A stretch of 64,000 nt of DNA from Harmothoe impar (GCA_947462335.1 OX381709.1:64038609-64102608), one strand, 5' to 3'. Counted from the stretch's first letter, positions 10,600 through 22,535 are shown. Notes: a model not told the origin generated them from the letters alone. Numbers and translations are program-made.

Positions 10600-11030
10600 T
10601 GGGGTCAAGCAAGGATCAAAGAACATGTGCCATCTGCCCTCTACACCCACTGGAAGTTATGTAAAAGACCAAAGATGAAAAAAGAAGTTGCGAAAAGGGG
10701 ACCCCTTGTATGTAGTATTATTGTACCAAGACAAAACTCAAAGGGCGTTGCAAGACAGAGGTCCAATGTAGACAGTTTACAGGCTGGTTTAAAGACAGCC
10801 AGGAAATGCTGGTCAGACAGCATAGAAATACCAACAAAGCAAGCAAGGATCAAAGAGTACGTGCCATCTGCCCTCTACACTAAAGATGCAAACTTGAAAG
10901 GAGGTTGCAAGACACAGTGGGTAGAATGGCATGAGTGTTTTGACAGATTCCAGGAACTCTTACCATACATCGCAATAACTATAACGTGCATTACACTTAT
11001 GCAAAGAAGTTCCCAGATATAAACATGCTT
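10600..11030 (+). other. 131-codon ORF with a 40-bp internal direct repeat, unassigned
   Basis: The ORF 10627-11022 contains two copies of a segment reading QARIKE-VPSALYT (10604-10644 and 10840-10881). No family is recognised. It lies directly upstream of a zinc-finger relic and may be part of the same decayed gene. No splice signals were convincing. Confidence 0.25.
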
Positions 11031-11159
11031 CGGGATTAGGAATCTGTGAAAGAAGAATCTGATAAGGAAGATAACCCAGCACCTAATGCACCCGGTATAA
11101 ACTAAAAATGCATCTGGGGAAAGACCTGCTCTCCATCCGTGGAAGAGGAAAAGTCTGGC

Positions 11160-11520
11160 ATTTACCAATTTGTATGTGATAGTTGTTGGGCAGGATTTAG
11201 CTTCATGATCATCCCAAACTTTAGACCACACGTCAACAATCACACGGGGGAAACCCACTATGAATGTGGGAAATGCGCATACAAGAGTGCCTCACATTCT
11301 GATCTCATCAAGCATAACAATCATGTGGGGTAAAGGATAAACTCTATGAGTGTGACATTTGTAACAACATGCTAAATTCTATAAAGAATGCTCATAAAAA
11401 TGTACGCACGGACCAACAGAGGTGTGTGTGTGTTGTGCATGTGGTAAGAGATATCCATACAGGTCGTCGTTCATCAACCATGAAAAGTGTGGTGGCCAAG
11501 CACCAAAAACATAAGATGTC
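11160..11520 (+). pseudogene. C2H2 zinc-finger relic
   Basis: The translation from about 11169 shows CDSC, then HVNNH, then the linker TGETHYE, then CGKC and a further H-N-N-H. This is two C2H2 fingers with a TGEKP-like linker. The first has two residues too many between Cys and His, and the second has too few between its His residues. After a stop at 11331 a third finger start, YECDIC, follows in a shifted frame. These defects mark a decayed zinc-finger gene or one domesticated from a mobile element. It is not an intact DNA-binding protein. Confidence 0.6.
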
Positions 11521-11753
11521 CTTTGACTTATGCAACACTCTGCGACAGACTTGTCATGTTAATGCATTTAAAGGGTTATATAACGTGATCATGAGCATCT
11601 GCAAAATTGATCATAAACGTATAATTTTGTTATGTTCTCTAAGCAGACCATGCCTAACACTCGACTCATGAAGGAATCTTTAGAGGCAGCCTTAATTATT
11701 TCTCATGTTCATTCATATATATATAGATATCATAAGATCATAGTGCAGAATCC

Positions 11754-12554
11754 ATGACCGTAATTCCGAATTACGGTCACACAAGATGGCGGCGGCAGGT
11801 GAACATGATGAATAACATTGGGCAACAAGAAGACTTTATTTGTGTTGTGAGAGATTTAGCTGATGGTGAATTGGACCCCACAAATATTTCACTGCACCTG
11901 CTACTGGATATAGGAGGCTTCCTGTCTGCACGGACCACAAAGAATGTCAGATATAACCAAACCACTCTGGACTTTTGGTCAGTAGTACGCAAGCTTTTCA
12001 GAGGCAAAGCCACCCACTTCTTCCGAGGCCACATGGCTTCAGATCCCAACTCAGAACACGATGTGGTAAAAACATCAGAATGCAAAATAAACTTTGCCGT
12101 TCCGTCAGACAGAAAACCCACAAAACATACCCAAAAAAATAAAGTTGGAGCAGAGAAACCAGGGATATTGGAATACCCACTCGATTCCTTTGTAAATGCT
12201 TTTGGGCTCACAGATGTCAAACTATCCACAGATGGGAAGACAATTGCCTACGGTTTTGGAAAACAACTAGGTGATGAGGATCTTTGTGGTCATGAAGAAC
12301 CCCCTACCTTAGATGACGGTCAGAAAAGGATCAGAGCTGAAAAGAACCTGCTTGAGGAAATGTGCAACTGAATGGCAGAACTCGCCATAGAAGATAAAGA
12401 ACTGGATGATATGGTGGAGGAAGACCGTAACAAGTTGAAAGAGAATATGATGGAAGCCACGGGCATTTTAAGTGAACGAGTAAAGGAACTCAAGACTGTA
12501 ATAATGAAAAAGAAGTGTGCATTATCCCTTCTCATGAAAAGGTTTCGAAAGTGA
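11754..12554 (+). pseudogene. Uncharacterised ORF with in-frame TGA, broken by a nested MITE
   Basis: A 205-codon frame (11754-12371) ends in TGA and is followed in the same frame, with no gap, by ATG and 60 more codons (12372-12554). The likely start is the ATG pair near 11803, because the first ATG lies inside the TIR. Notable segments are TLDFWSVVRKLFRG (residues 63-76), KINFAVPSDRKP, and a C-terminal acidic, coiled-coil-like stretch of about 100 residues. After one frame shift at the end and the MITE at 12583-13022, an open frame resumes (13023-13218, FLQTKIIQCQSCYHSLV and onward). I recall similar unnamed invertebrate proteins but cannot name the family. No transposase motif is visible. 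Confidence 0.5.
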
Positions 12555-12582
12555 GTGGAAGAAGAGCCCTAATGCAGCTCAT

Positions 12583-13022
12583 CAGGGTTGCCACTGACAA
12601 GGTAGTTTTGAATTCCCTGACTTTTCCCTGACGTTATATCAAATTTCCCTGACAATCGCGATATAAACCCAATAATTTTAAATGCCCTCCAACTATGAAT
12701 ATGCTCTCTTTTTAAAGTTATCTTCTACTTAGCAAGTGGTCCTGTGTATCGCGTGCGTGCAAAATTTTACCCCCTCCTTTTTGAGGATTTAGATATTGTT
12801 CTCCCTTAGAATCTTAGTAAAATACAGGCTTTTTTCAGAGAAAACAGGTGGCTTTTTTTGTATTTCAAAGATTTTCCCTAACATAATGTTATTTTCCCTG
12901 ACATTTTCAGAAAATAATATTTTCCCTGACATTTCGCAAAAAAATCTGAAATTCCCTGACATTTCCCTGACCTGGAACAAAAAATATTTTCCCTGACATT
13001 TTCCCTGACAGTGGCAACCCTG
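12583..13022. mobile_element. Nested MITE, TIR CAGGGTTGCCACTG
   Basis: Left end CAGGGTTGCCACTGACA and right end TGACAGTGGCAACCCTG are inverted copies. It is flanked by a 5-bp direct repeat CTCAT (12578-12582 and 13023-13027). The interior repeats TTCCCTGACATT-like words many times. It interrupts the ORF of the surrounding TIR unit, so it is the younger insertion. Confidence 0.85.
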
Positions 13023-13218
13023 CTCATATAAGCTTTCTTCAGACCAAGATAATTCAGTGCCAGTCTTGCTACCATTCACTAGTACAATCGGTTGATGAAT
13101 TTGGCCATGTGATAGCTCACATAAATCGTGTGGGTGCCTCATACATCAAAGGTTTCAACAGTCAGGTTTTTCTTGACCACCAATCTAATTATGCATGCCT
13201 TCAGAGCCTCCCAGTATA
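13023..13218 (+). pseudogene. 3' part of the interrupted uncharacterised ORF
   Basis: Downstream of the nested MITE an open frame of about 65 codons runs from the insertion point to TAG at 13216-13218. Joined across the MITE, with one of the CTCAT copies removed, it is open back to GAAAGTGAGTGG at about 12547, one base out of frame with the upstream ORF. This supports a single original reading frame of roughly 330 codons. No domain is recognised. Confidence 0.45.
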
Positions 13219-13582
13219 GAACCCAACATGGTTAACCTACAGTGATACCTGTGTCTTATACAGCTGCAAATGCAATGGCAACCCCTACAACTATTGCTAA
13301 GTGGGGTAAATCACCCCCCTGCTCTTTGTTTACAAACTCACCTGCTACGACCGAGTATGACCGTAATTCCGAAATACGGTCATGGATTCGGCACTGTGAA
13401 CATACACTTGTTGTTACGCAACATTACTCTGTAAAATATCACCATACTTTTTTTTAACGTTTGCTACGCGTTTGCCATCTTCACATTTTTTGTTGGGAAG
13501 CGAGATCGATAGCTGGTTGATAGTTCCTGGAGGAATCTCTTTTGGGAGAAAGAAAATACCAGAGAAGACGAGAAATCGCTAA

Positions 13583-13640
13583 GGCCACTCAAAAAAAAAG
13601 TTGTTTCTCTCACCGCGCGCATCATGAAATATTATATATG
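13583..13640. mobile_element. Single end of a GGCCACTC MITE
   Basis: GGCCACTCAAAAAA followed by TTTCTCTCACCGCGCGCATCA matches, in reverse complement, the right end of the element at 22173-22535. The other end is not present. Confidence 0.6.
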
Positions 13641-13885
13641 AATGAACTTTCCATCTTGTTTTTTTAATTAGTGTTTTATAATGAACGACTTGGTCCCTTA
13701 TGTAATTGCAAAATCTCAAATCGGTGATAGAGAGGCATTAACTGTCGAAGTGCAAAGATACTCTGGATAACCATCCTTTTATTTACAGGGATGAAAGTCG
13801 ACTATGTCAAAAAAACTAGAAGATATAACATACCTTACAACTACATTATAGAGCATATAAATGTTTATGCATCTATAGACACATA

Positions 13886-14204
13886 CCGTATTCGACGTAA
13901 TAAGCGGCCTCCCCCTAATAAGCGCCCCCCCCTTTTTCAGATTTTTTCCTAGATTTTTAAGGTGTTCCTCCGATTTTGTTACTGATTTTCAAACCTGTAT
14001 GTAACTTGGAGCACTTCACACCTGTGCAGGTGTTAAGGCCAAGTTAAGTGTGAAGTGATAGAGGTGTGTAGAAGCCTTGTAGGGGCCACTGAGGCCTGTA
14101 TACAACAGCCATGGGGGGCGCTTATTAGAATGATTATTTGAGGCTGATTTTTCCTCTTAAAATAATCTTTTAAGCGCCCAGGGCGCTTATTACGTCGAAT
14201 ACGG
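13886..14204. mobile_element. MITE, TIR CCGTATTCGACGTAATAAGC, TA target
   Basis: The left end CCGTATTCGACGTAATAAGC and the right end GCTTATTACGTCGAATACGG are inverted copies. TA lies directly outside both ends, as expected for a Tc1/mariner-type insertion. The interior is 319 bp in total with no ORF. A shorter copy in the opposite orientation is at 23715-23894. Confidence 0.9.
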
Positions 14205-14222
14205 TATATCTAGTGCTGTGCA

Positions 14223-14330
14223 GCAGGATTTGTCATGTCTATATTCTCCTGGACGTCATCTCCTGCTGAGGAGAAGCATTTGTCATGTCCATGTGATCAT
14301 GGACGTTATCTCCTGCTGAGGAGAATGAGA
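14223..14330. repeat. Tandem duplication of about 55 bp
   Basis: Two adjacent units share TTTGTCATGTC, GGACGT and ATCTCCTGCTGAGGAGA. No function is apparent. Confidence 0.7.
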
Positions 14331-17184
14331 AATCTGTCCATACACTCTCCATGCATAGCCCTTTAGTTTCAGTGGCTAAGCCTCATGTAAAGAGTGTAAA
14401 TGCATAGGACTATAGAGGAGAGAGAGGGCTTCAAGGTTTCTCAAGTTAACTTGAGAAAAACTTGACACTGAGATCAGTGTGGTGTAGCCTGTCTGTGTAT
14501 GGGTAGGACCACTGAGGATGAACCAGTGATGATTCTGCTGTCTTTTCATAGGATTACACAAACAAAATAAGTTTCTTTGAGTTTATATTGAGTAATTATC
14601 AAATATATCCTAATCCTGATTATATTTTTTGATTTAAAAAAAACTTGATTTCAGGGAAAAACTTGAAGACTTTCATCCCTGTATTTATGAAGTTTTAACA
14701 TAGGTGTTGACCAAGAACATTCTGCGTATTAGAAGTCCCTCAGGTGAATGTGGGTGAATCGGCAGGGCTGGCTGCAGCTTATGGAAAAGACCCACAGGCG
14801 GGCGGAGCAGCAGGAGGAGGGTCTGGTCCTGTGACCCCAGCCTGACCTCCGGGTAGACTTGTCAGAGTAGATGTGTAGGAGTCTCTGCCATGAGCTATTT
14901 ATACATAAATAAATCTGCGGTATATTTCACCTATAATACAAGATAAGGCTTTAGATAATCACCAGGGGAAGGGACTCTCTTTTCTGTATGTGTTTGACAT
15001 GTTTTGTGTGTAACAGAAAGCTCCAGCATACAGCCTTCAAGTCACCAGCTCCACGTTGCCACATCCACACATCTAGAACAGGTATACATCTAAAATAGGT
15101 ATGATCGGGGAAGGAGTCCAGGTCATGGACATCCATGAGTGATCTCACATATAAAGTGCCTGAAATAGCTCTCTGTCCATGCCACGTTTTATAGCTAGAC
15201 AGTGACTGAGTGAGGAATAGATCTACTCTGGGTTACTCTGCGATAGGTCAAAAAAAACAACAAAAAAAAACAAAAAAAAAAAAAAAAACATTCAAGTGTT
15301 ATCCTTGCATTAGACTACCTGGAACGTCAATATTATTGTGAAATTAGACTAAAGAGAGGTCAAAATGTTACCCCCTCCCCCGCCAAATTCGCATCTCCGG
15401 GAGAGATCCAATATATTTCAGGCTTTTACACTGGAAACATGTGATATTATAGTCCCGTCTCAATGACAGCACATGCTACATATTTTGAAAGCCTGGTATC
15501 ATGTGGTCGTGAAATTACTTCTTTTTCTATGAACAGATTCCTCACAACACGATGGTTCATTTTGTCCATCATTCATCCCGTACATATAACTTTACGATCT
15601 AACAATTTTCATCCCACCTTCAAAACCAGTATTCGATAATTCTTTGATGGCATTAATTGCCATGGCTCACTCAATGAAGACACAGATATGGGAGCTAATT
15701 GAAATTAAAGAGTTTTTATTTATACATTGTCAAATTTGGAAACTATTTAGGACAACAATCGTACACAAATCACAAATACAACATTTAATAGTTTTTTTGG
15801 AAACAGTTAACATACCATTGAGCAAGCATAGAGCTTCAGGGTTTATATTTTCGAACTTCAGGTAATGTGCCTTAGCCCTCATTTAGAACAACCTAGTAAA
15901 AGATCCCACAACCTATTAGAATGTATACAGTAAAAATGTTCAGATACATAACCATACACTTCTATAATACAATGGATTAGATTTGGACCATACACCAGAG
16001 GAAAGTGTAATCGGGTTCTCTGTTGCATTGTACTGATTCATGAAACTGGTCTAAAATGAGCATGGACCAAAGATATGCGTTTCTGTCAGGCTTGGGTTAT
16101 CCTGATATATAAGGCACATAAAAACTTCCTACAATCAAGTATGAGCAGTTTGTACTTTGAAAATAAAGGCACGAGCCACTGAATATCAGCAACTTTAATC
16201 AGGGTAGTACCGCAGAGGTTGTACTCAAAAGGAGTTGGCGACTTCAACAAAAGATGTCCTTCTCATGCCTCATTTCTATTAACCAAAATGTATGTACAAG
16301 CTGAATTCAAATACACAACTATCCTGTTTCGCCAAAACCCACGCTTAAGACTTAACACCTTGCTAAATTGCGAAGCTTCATGTGAGAATGTCCCAGGGAT
16401 GTAGATCTATATTTAAGTAACAAGTGTACGAACTTTTCTTAATCATACAAAGCTTACCTAGCCAGTCAACCCTTGCTATTTCAGATCTTTATGAGGGATT
16501 CAGAGTGATGTGATCCCAAAGTAGTAAGGCCTAACTATCTATCTGTAGAACTATTACCGGTAGTTCAGCTGTCTGCGATGATAATGCATTTGAAACCATT
16601 AATAATTTGCAGCTAAATACGTTGCATGCAACAACAGATTGTGGTTAAATCAGGAAACTCTTGCATCAATAGATATATATGTAGATGTATTTAGTTCAAG
16701 TTGTACACAATCCTATCTCTGGTAAGCTATGCAATCAGATAGGTTTACAATATATATCTATATATTTACATGGTTTGTGGCCTACATATAGAAATAGTCA
16801 AGGCTTCATTTAGAATCTTTCAAGTTTGTGTGTGAATTAACAAGAAAAACATCTCGACAATAGAATAAATGCGCAGCTGCTGCAAAAATGAGTTCTAGTA
16901 TTAGCACCCTGAACCCATGAATCATTTGCCAGTAAAAGACATTGCAGGTCTAATTATCAAATTGTTGCGAACATAGAAAATCTGAAATAAATGCAGCTGG
17001 ACACAGTTCAAATTATGCAGAAATTAGTCTAGACTGGCCACCTAGGCAGCAGGCACCAAAATCAAGAGAGGAAATTCAATGTAACCCATTATCAAGAGTT
17101 ATCAATTGCCGTGGTATGGTCCCTTGGAAAATATTTTGTAAAAGTCAGTTATCATATTCTTTGGCAATACTCCCAAAATTAAAG
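14331..17184. other. No gene recognised; poly-A tract at 15251-15290
   Basis: This is AT-rich sequence with only short chance frames. Part of it may be 3'UTR of the minus-strand membrane-protein gene that ends at 17186. AATAAA-type signals on the minus strand occur at 17185 (overlapping the stop codon) and near 15713. The A-rich tract at 15251-15290 could be the tail of an old retroposon, but no element body was recognised. Confidence 0.4.
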
Positions 17185-17185
17185 T

Positions 17186-17721
17186 TTATTCTTTTTTGAG
17201 ACCAGGTCCGTCTCCTGAGCCATGTGCCTGGAATGAACCTCCATCGGTGTCGGTTACAAGTGACGATTGTGACCGGAATGTGGCAGACGGACCCTTACTC
17301 GCGTCTTTATCAAAGAAGACGATTCCAGAGACACCAAGGCCAATACCCAGCAGTGCGATCAGGAAGGACATGTAATACAGCACAGACTGGAGGACCACTG
17401 CAGATATGATGATCATATGGTAGAGCAGGTAGGTCTTGATGATGATGGCAGCGCTGATTACACCACACGACACCATCCAATAGGTATGCGACGGCTTATC
17501 CTTTTTCGTGTAGATGTATTCGTACAGGACGGTGATGGCATGGAAGACTGCACAAATGTAGAAGGCGATACCCGCTTTTGCAGGGTTAGCGTACGCCTTT
17601 CCACACCGTGTTTGCAGCATAGAGTTTATTGCTCCTGATGGAGTAACTGGGATCTTTGGTGGCCCATATTTACGTGCCTTTCCATCGACTGCGTCTTTCA
17701 TTGTGAAGGTTGGGTTGTGAT
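17186..17721 (-). CDS. Small multi-pass membrane protein, last coding exon
   Basis: The exon encodes 171 residues from the ATG at 17701 to TAA at 17186. It begins with a good minus-strand acceptor (TTTATTAATTTAG before base 17721), giving 20 nt before that ATG. Hydrophobic segments lie at residues 43-64, 74-95 and 96-130 (one long or two short helices), followed by a hydrophilic Ser/Gly-rich tail ending GLKKE. Residues 20-75 (TPSGAINSMLQ, then PAKAGI, a helix, and K-K-x-K-x-S-H-TYW) faintly recall the region around the single helix of mitochondrial ATP synthase subunit f, but the extra helices do not fit. The family is not identified. Spliced to 25233-25353 the frame stays open, giving 218 residues. 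Confidence 0.75.
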
Positions 17722-18953
17722 CTAAATTAATAAAAAAGTTAATTTAAAATTAGCTTGAATCCTTTGTATATATATTTATACATGATTCACATCAATATCA
17801 CAGCCCGATGTCTGATATATTTGTAGTTTTAATACTATGCTCCAACATAAAACAAAGTTTAGAATACAAGGAAATATAAACTTTTGTCATGCAACATTGA
17901 TATCGTTGTAAATTATCAATATCAGTTTTACTTATCATCCATACAATAGGCAACTTAGGACATGTCAACACGCAATTCCACCACCATATGGACAAAGAGA
18001 CAGAACGACCGGTACATTGAGTCTCTCATTTATGACACAAATAAATTTCTTGGCATAAAATCCCAACAAAATGAAGCTAAATTCAAGCTTACTTGCAACC
18101 CGTTTCTACAGACTATGTACAGTAACCATGCCACATGCATTCCAATCACACGGAAAAAGAACTACTGGATGTCTATCTTAATGATCACACCAATGGGTTT
18201 TTAAAAATCACTTGTTAGACCAGGTTAGTTGTCAATATATCATTTGATTCCTTTAATCTGGCTTTTGCTCATTGAACGTCCTTTTTCTGTGAATATATAA
18301 GTATTCGATGCGGTGCTCGATTACAAGCATTTGAGGTAAAGTGGACAAGAATACATTTCCTGTGTATAGCCTTTAGTTTAGGTTGTTTGGAAACTAGTTC
18401 ATTCAGGCACTGAAATAGGTATAGCCAGTCTCACAAAAGATTATCTTTTATCTTCCCCACTAAAATTATTCTTTCTCCACTTCACCTCCTCTATATCAGC
18501 ATTAAATAAGGAAAATACTGCGTAAGCATGCTATCTACTTGAGACCAGTTCATGGTGGTCAAAATGGGACCCACCTTTTTGGAAAGAAAGGGGAAGATTC
18601 TGCTTCGATGATCTTGATATCCTGTGTAAATATTCCTGTAAACTTCTGCACAAATTGTCAAAATATGACCCTCTAGTTTTAGATAACCCTGCTCCCTTGG
18701 CTCTCTTTCCGGTATGACCCAAGCACAGGGCTCTGCTAAAGTGGGCCCTGGTGTGCAGGGTGTACCGTGTTTTCTGATTGGTTGATGCAGTAGTGCATGA
18801 CCTGTTTAGATATATGCAGAAAACAGAAATGGGAGGGGCAGGTTACAGAATACACTCGCTGGTCTAGCCTGGCGACCTGCCTAGCGCTAGCGTATTAGGG
18901 ACATAGACAGATTTCCACGATGATCTGTCTGAATGACAGGTTTCTTCACGATT

Positions 18954-19010
18954 GGTACCTTGGATCATATCACACGAGGCAGAGATGAGTGTGATATGAT
19001 TCAAGGTACC
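18954..19010. repeat. 22-bp-arm hairpin
   Basis: Arms 18954-18975 and 18989-19010 are inverted copies with one mismatch, each beginning or ending in the GGTACC palindrome. The loop is 13 nt. No TIR family match was seen elsewhere in the window. Confidence 0.85.
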
Positions 19011-20389
19011 AGGTGTGTGCCGGTTTAATACTGCCCATACTAGAGAGCGAGCCAAGGGAACCAGACCGGTCGGTTTCAGATCAATAAGATATATTTTATG
19101 GTGTTTGAAAATGGTTACTATATTGTATATCAGCATTCATTACGATGAACTTTGTTTGCCTGTTAGAAACCTCCCATAAATGTGCTCACATGGTAGACAT
19201 TTTTAATTTTTTAAGAGGACAGGAATTTACTAAGGCACAAAGTCAAAGGGGTTACCTGGGTACTCGGTACATTTTACATTGCATTGATTTAAGCAGCCTT
19301 AGTCAAAGCTATTTATAGATCCTTGATGGAATTTAGAGCCATTGAGAAAACAGATAGATCTACCTGTTGACGAAAAGTCTTCATTATGCCTTTTTTTCTG
19401 ATCTGTGATGTTCTTTTTCTGTCTAAAAATGGTCTCTTTGAGAAAACATTATCATAATCTTTGTTCCCCGTGCAGATCTACGCCAATCTGTCAATGATCT
19501 AAATATGGCATAATAGGTGATATAATATATAACCTGGAGGCTGGACAATATGGCCTGCTTATGACAATACAGTCCGATGGGTGCCAAACTGCCTAGTAAG
19601 AGAGCCACATGGTTTGAATTGAGGGTAGCACTCAGTATGACGGTATCATATTTCGGGTCACCAGAGGCAGAGCTAACTGTGAGTCTGACGTACAAACAAA
19701 CAAGCTAGGGTTCTTCATATGATATGCAGCCTGTAGTGTCCACCATGATGTCCATCAAGATTTAAGATGGCTTTATTGACTAACGTAAGGATACATTTAT
19801 GTCAGCACCGAGTTAGCATTGATGGCATTATATTATAGATCTACACAGTTTTTATATAGGAATATATACAGTTGATGGCTGCCGGCCTGTTTTATGATAA
19901 AGAATTGGTAATTTGTGAGACCTTTCTGTTGTCCGGTTGTCTCAATGCTTGTCATAAGCAGTGGCAAACTTAATATATTTTTCTTCACAGCTTTTGAAGG
20001 CACTCTGAATCTCCGGCCGATTACAGTATAGTATTACATGCTTTGCGTAACGTTACAGTGTGTGCACATATTATCCAATGTTTTTTCCCTCTATCACTTC
20101 TTGATAAGCTGTTCTGAGTATAGTTAGAATCTATGGGCAGCTTTGTAATAATACTTCTAATATAGGGGGGGGGGGTGTGTGTGACCTAGATACTCGCACA
20201 ATGATCATGTTACCAACATTCAGATTGAAATTCCCAGACCAAGAAACGACATTTTCCCTGACCATATTGAATGATATTCTAGCTAATCTAGGTTTCTATT
20301 CGTAGTCTCTAGATCTACTCCAGTCTCCAGAAGACCAGACTCCAGACTAAACCAGACACCAAGTCACTCTGAAAGTGAAAGATTTTTAG

Positions 20390-20565
20390 GGAGTGATCAT
20401 TTATTAATTACAGGGGGGGGAGGTGAGATTTCGCGCGGAGGGGCGAAATCTTTTTACGCCCCCCCCCCCCCCCTCGAGAGCGCGTGGAAGGTTTCGCGCC
20501 CCCCCCCCCTCGCCAAAGACTACGAAACCCCCCCCCCCCCCGCCTTTGATCTATAGTAACGCACA
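20390..20565. mobile_element. Left end of a GGGAGTG poly-C MITE
   Basis: After TTTTTA comes GGGAGTGATCATTTATTAATTACAGGGG, followed by C-rich blocks and then CTATAGTAACGC. The same blocks occur in the other members of the family. The right end is missing. Confidence 0.65.
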
Positions 20566-20649
20566 GATAAAAGACTCACCCAGATACGCAGGCCTACGGC
20601 AACCGGAAGTCCTGCCCCGGCGTAAAGCCACCTGGTGGTCAGCCTTCAT

Positions 20650-20760
20650 AACTAAACAAAATGGCGGCCGTAGCAATGGCAAACAAATGTGCAAACCGTT
20701 GCAGACACGTTGCATGTACAATATGCCTAAAGGCAGGATAATAACAGTGGAGCTCTGAAA
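20650..20760 (+). promoter_or_regulatory. YY1-like motif with a 27-codon ATG frame
   Basis: AAAATGGCGGCC at about 20657-20668 matches the AANATGGCGGC YY1 consensus often found at invertebrate and vertebrate start sites. The ATG opens a 27-codon frame only, ending in TAA near 20740. A promoter or a small upstream frame is possible; there is no further support. Confidence 0.25.
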
Positions 20761-21181
20761 TTTGTTGTGTGAACAGATACGTATGGTGTTTGTGTCATAT
20801 CATATTTTCGGAATCATGAGACAAAGCTAAGGGTTGTTTTTGACCCGCATGAAATACGGTATTATACGGCACGTGGCTGCCGGGGTGGCTGCCAGCGTGT
20901 TTCCCGCGCGTGTGTACGTAGGCCTAGGCTATGGGTGCATCCCCGGGGATGGGGGGGGGGGGGGGGTCACTTTAATAGTATATTTTGTATACACGTGTAT
21001 GGGTATAGACCCCTCATTTCAATACGACGACATGGCCATTTCTTATAATTGACACGGCGACATGGCAACCTAGGATGACCTAAGCAAAACATAACTTATG
21101 ATTTCAGAAGTTTAATTTTCTTTTACTCGCCACACACTGTAAATTGATCATAGTGATAAGATGTTGCAGATCACCACCTAA

Positions 21182-21424
21182 GGGAGTGCTCTTTTTTTAG
21201 CAACAGCTAGGGGGGGTGGTGAGAGGGGTCGAAATCCCCCCCCCCCCCCCGGCAGGCCGAAAATCGCCCTTTGTAGCATAGTAAAGCGCTGGCTTTTCCC
21301 CTCCAAATAGGTTGGACTTTTTTTGACCCCCCCCCCCGGTCAAGGGGTCCAAATTACCCCCCCCCCCCCCCCGCCCAAATCCACCACTCCCCCCCCTATT
21401 GTCTCTATAAAAGGCTCTCAAATG
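21182..21424. mobile_element. GGGAGTG poly-C MITE, left end
   Basis: It starts AGGGAGTGCTCTTTTTTTAG and continues with C12-C14 runs and GTAGCATAGTAAAGCGCTGGC, shared with the copy at 35235. The right end is degraded near 21400-21424. Confidence 0.6.
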
Positions 21425-22172
21425 CATCAGAATGCACCATTTTGCTTCTAGAAGTTAAAATTTCCTGGTAGAGGGGCAATTCCCGACCCCCCCCCCCCAT
21501 ATACTTGTGACATATTGCGGTATTTAATGATCTTGCTAAATTAGGGTGTCCCTACATTTTCCCCTCAGTGACACTAGTGACATGGGTTTTTTACTTAGTG
21601 ACATGTGACATGCCCATTTCTTAAAATCGACATGCGACACTGTGACCCCCCCCCCCCCCCCCATGTGTGTGCGGCTGGCAAGGGCACTTTTGTATACGCC
21701 ATAGGAAGGGTCCACTTTTAAAGAAAAATAGCCTACCAAGGGTACAGTTTCAAGAAAATCGCCATAACAAGGGTCCACTTCTCATTATAATGTCACGAGT
21801 TTTTACCAAGATTTCCCAGTTTTCACTCAAATATCCCAGTTTCTTTTCAATATCCTTGTGCCTCTAAATGGGGCCTACCTACAATTTTGACCATGTCGCT
21901 GTGTCGATTTTTTGCAGAAAGACAGTGTCATTGTGTAGATTTTTAGGCATATAAGTACTTGGAGAAAAATCCCTGTGGGACGATTTTTATCCCTAATTTT
22001 CCTGTGTCCGTTGATTTTTAAAAAGGCCTAAACGGAATTAATATATGATCATCGGTTTTACATTAAACTCGATGATAATGAATGGTATATGTGATGTATA
22101 TCACATGTGAACCAGGGCTTTTTTTTGCAATACTGTTGATTTCATTTAGTTTTCTTTTTTTCACTGTATTTA

Positions 22173-22535
22173 GGCCACTCAAAAAAAAAAAGTGGTTGCT
22201 CATCACCAAGATCTGAGAAATCTGACGAGGGAGGCTTTTTTTTTTTTCTCACAGGCCAAAATGTATAGGAAAATTTACGGGTTTATTTGGCCAAAATTCA
22301 CATTTTATTGGTTAAGAATTAATTGATCTTTAGAAGTGGGGAGAATGTAAGTCATTTCTATACCACTGCATTGCTGGCATTATTAGCTTTAATTTGATAC
22401 TAAATATGACCAATTCTATCCATTTTGATGAGGTTTTTCATCAAAATTTGGCCAAAGAAAAAAAAAAGTTTTCCCAAAACCTGATTTATATGATGCGCGC
22501 GGTGATGAGAAACCATTTTATTTTTTTGAGTGGCC
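22173..22535. mobile_element. MITE, TIR GGCCACTCAAAAAA, TTA target
   Basis: Left GGCCACTCAAAAAA and right TTTTTTTGAGTGGCC are inverted copies, and TTA lies on both sides. Ends starting GGCC with a 3-bp TTA duplication fit a PIF/Harbinger (Tourist-like) non-autonomous element. No ORF is present. Confidence 0.85.

Larger units (their letters stand above)
11738..13399 (+). mobile_element. TIR-flanked unit carrying an uncharacterised ORF
   Basis: The left end (11738-11780) and right end (13357-13399) are inverted copies of about 42 bp with four or so mismatches. Shared blocks include GAATCCATGACCGTA and GAATTACGGTCA. Each end is also internally palindromic (TGACCGTAATTC facing GAATTACGGTCA). The unit is 1,662 bp long, of which 440 bp is a nested MITE (12583-13022). 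The remaining 1.2 kb is largely one ORF on the plus strand. No target-site duplication was found, so it could be a DNA transposon, a cargo element, or a gene trapped between two copies of a palindromic repeat. Confidence 0.6.

Noticed and set aside
13583..14330. Repeated short words suggesting a CRISPR-like array
   Set aside because: The sequence is clearly metazoan, and the repeats are MITE ends and one 55-bp duplication without regular spacers.
20423..20758. 111-codon proline-rich ORF
   Set aside because: Its N-terminal half is translated poly-C MITE. Only the small ATGGCGGCC frame inside has any promoter-like context.
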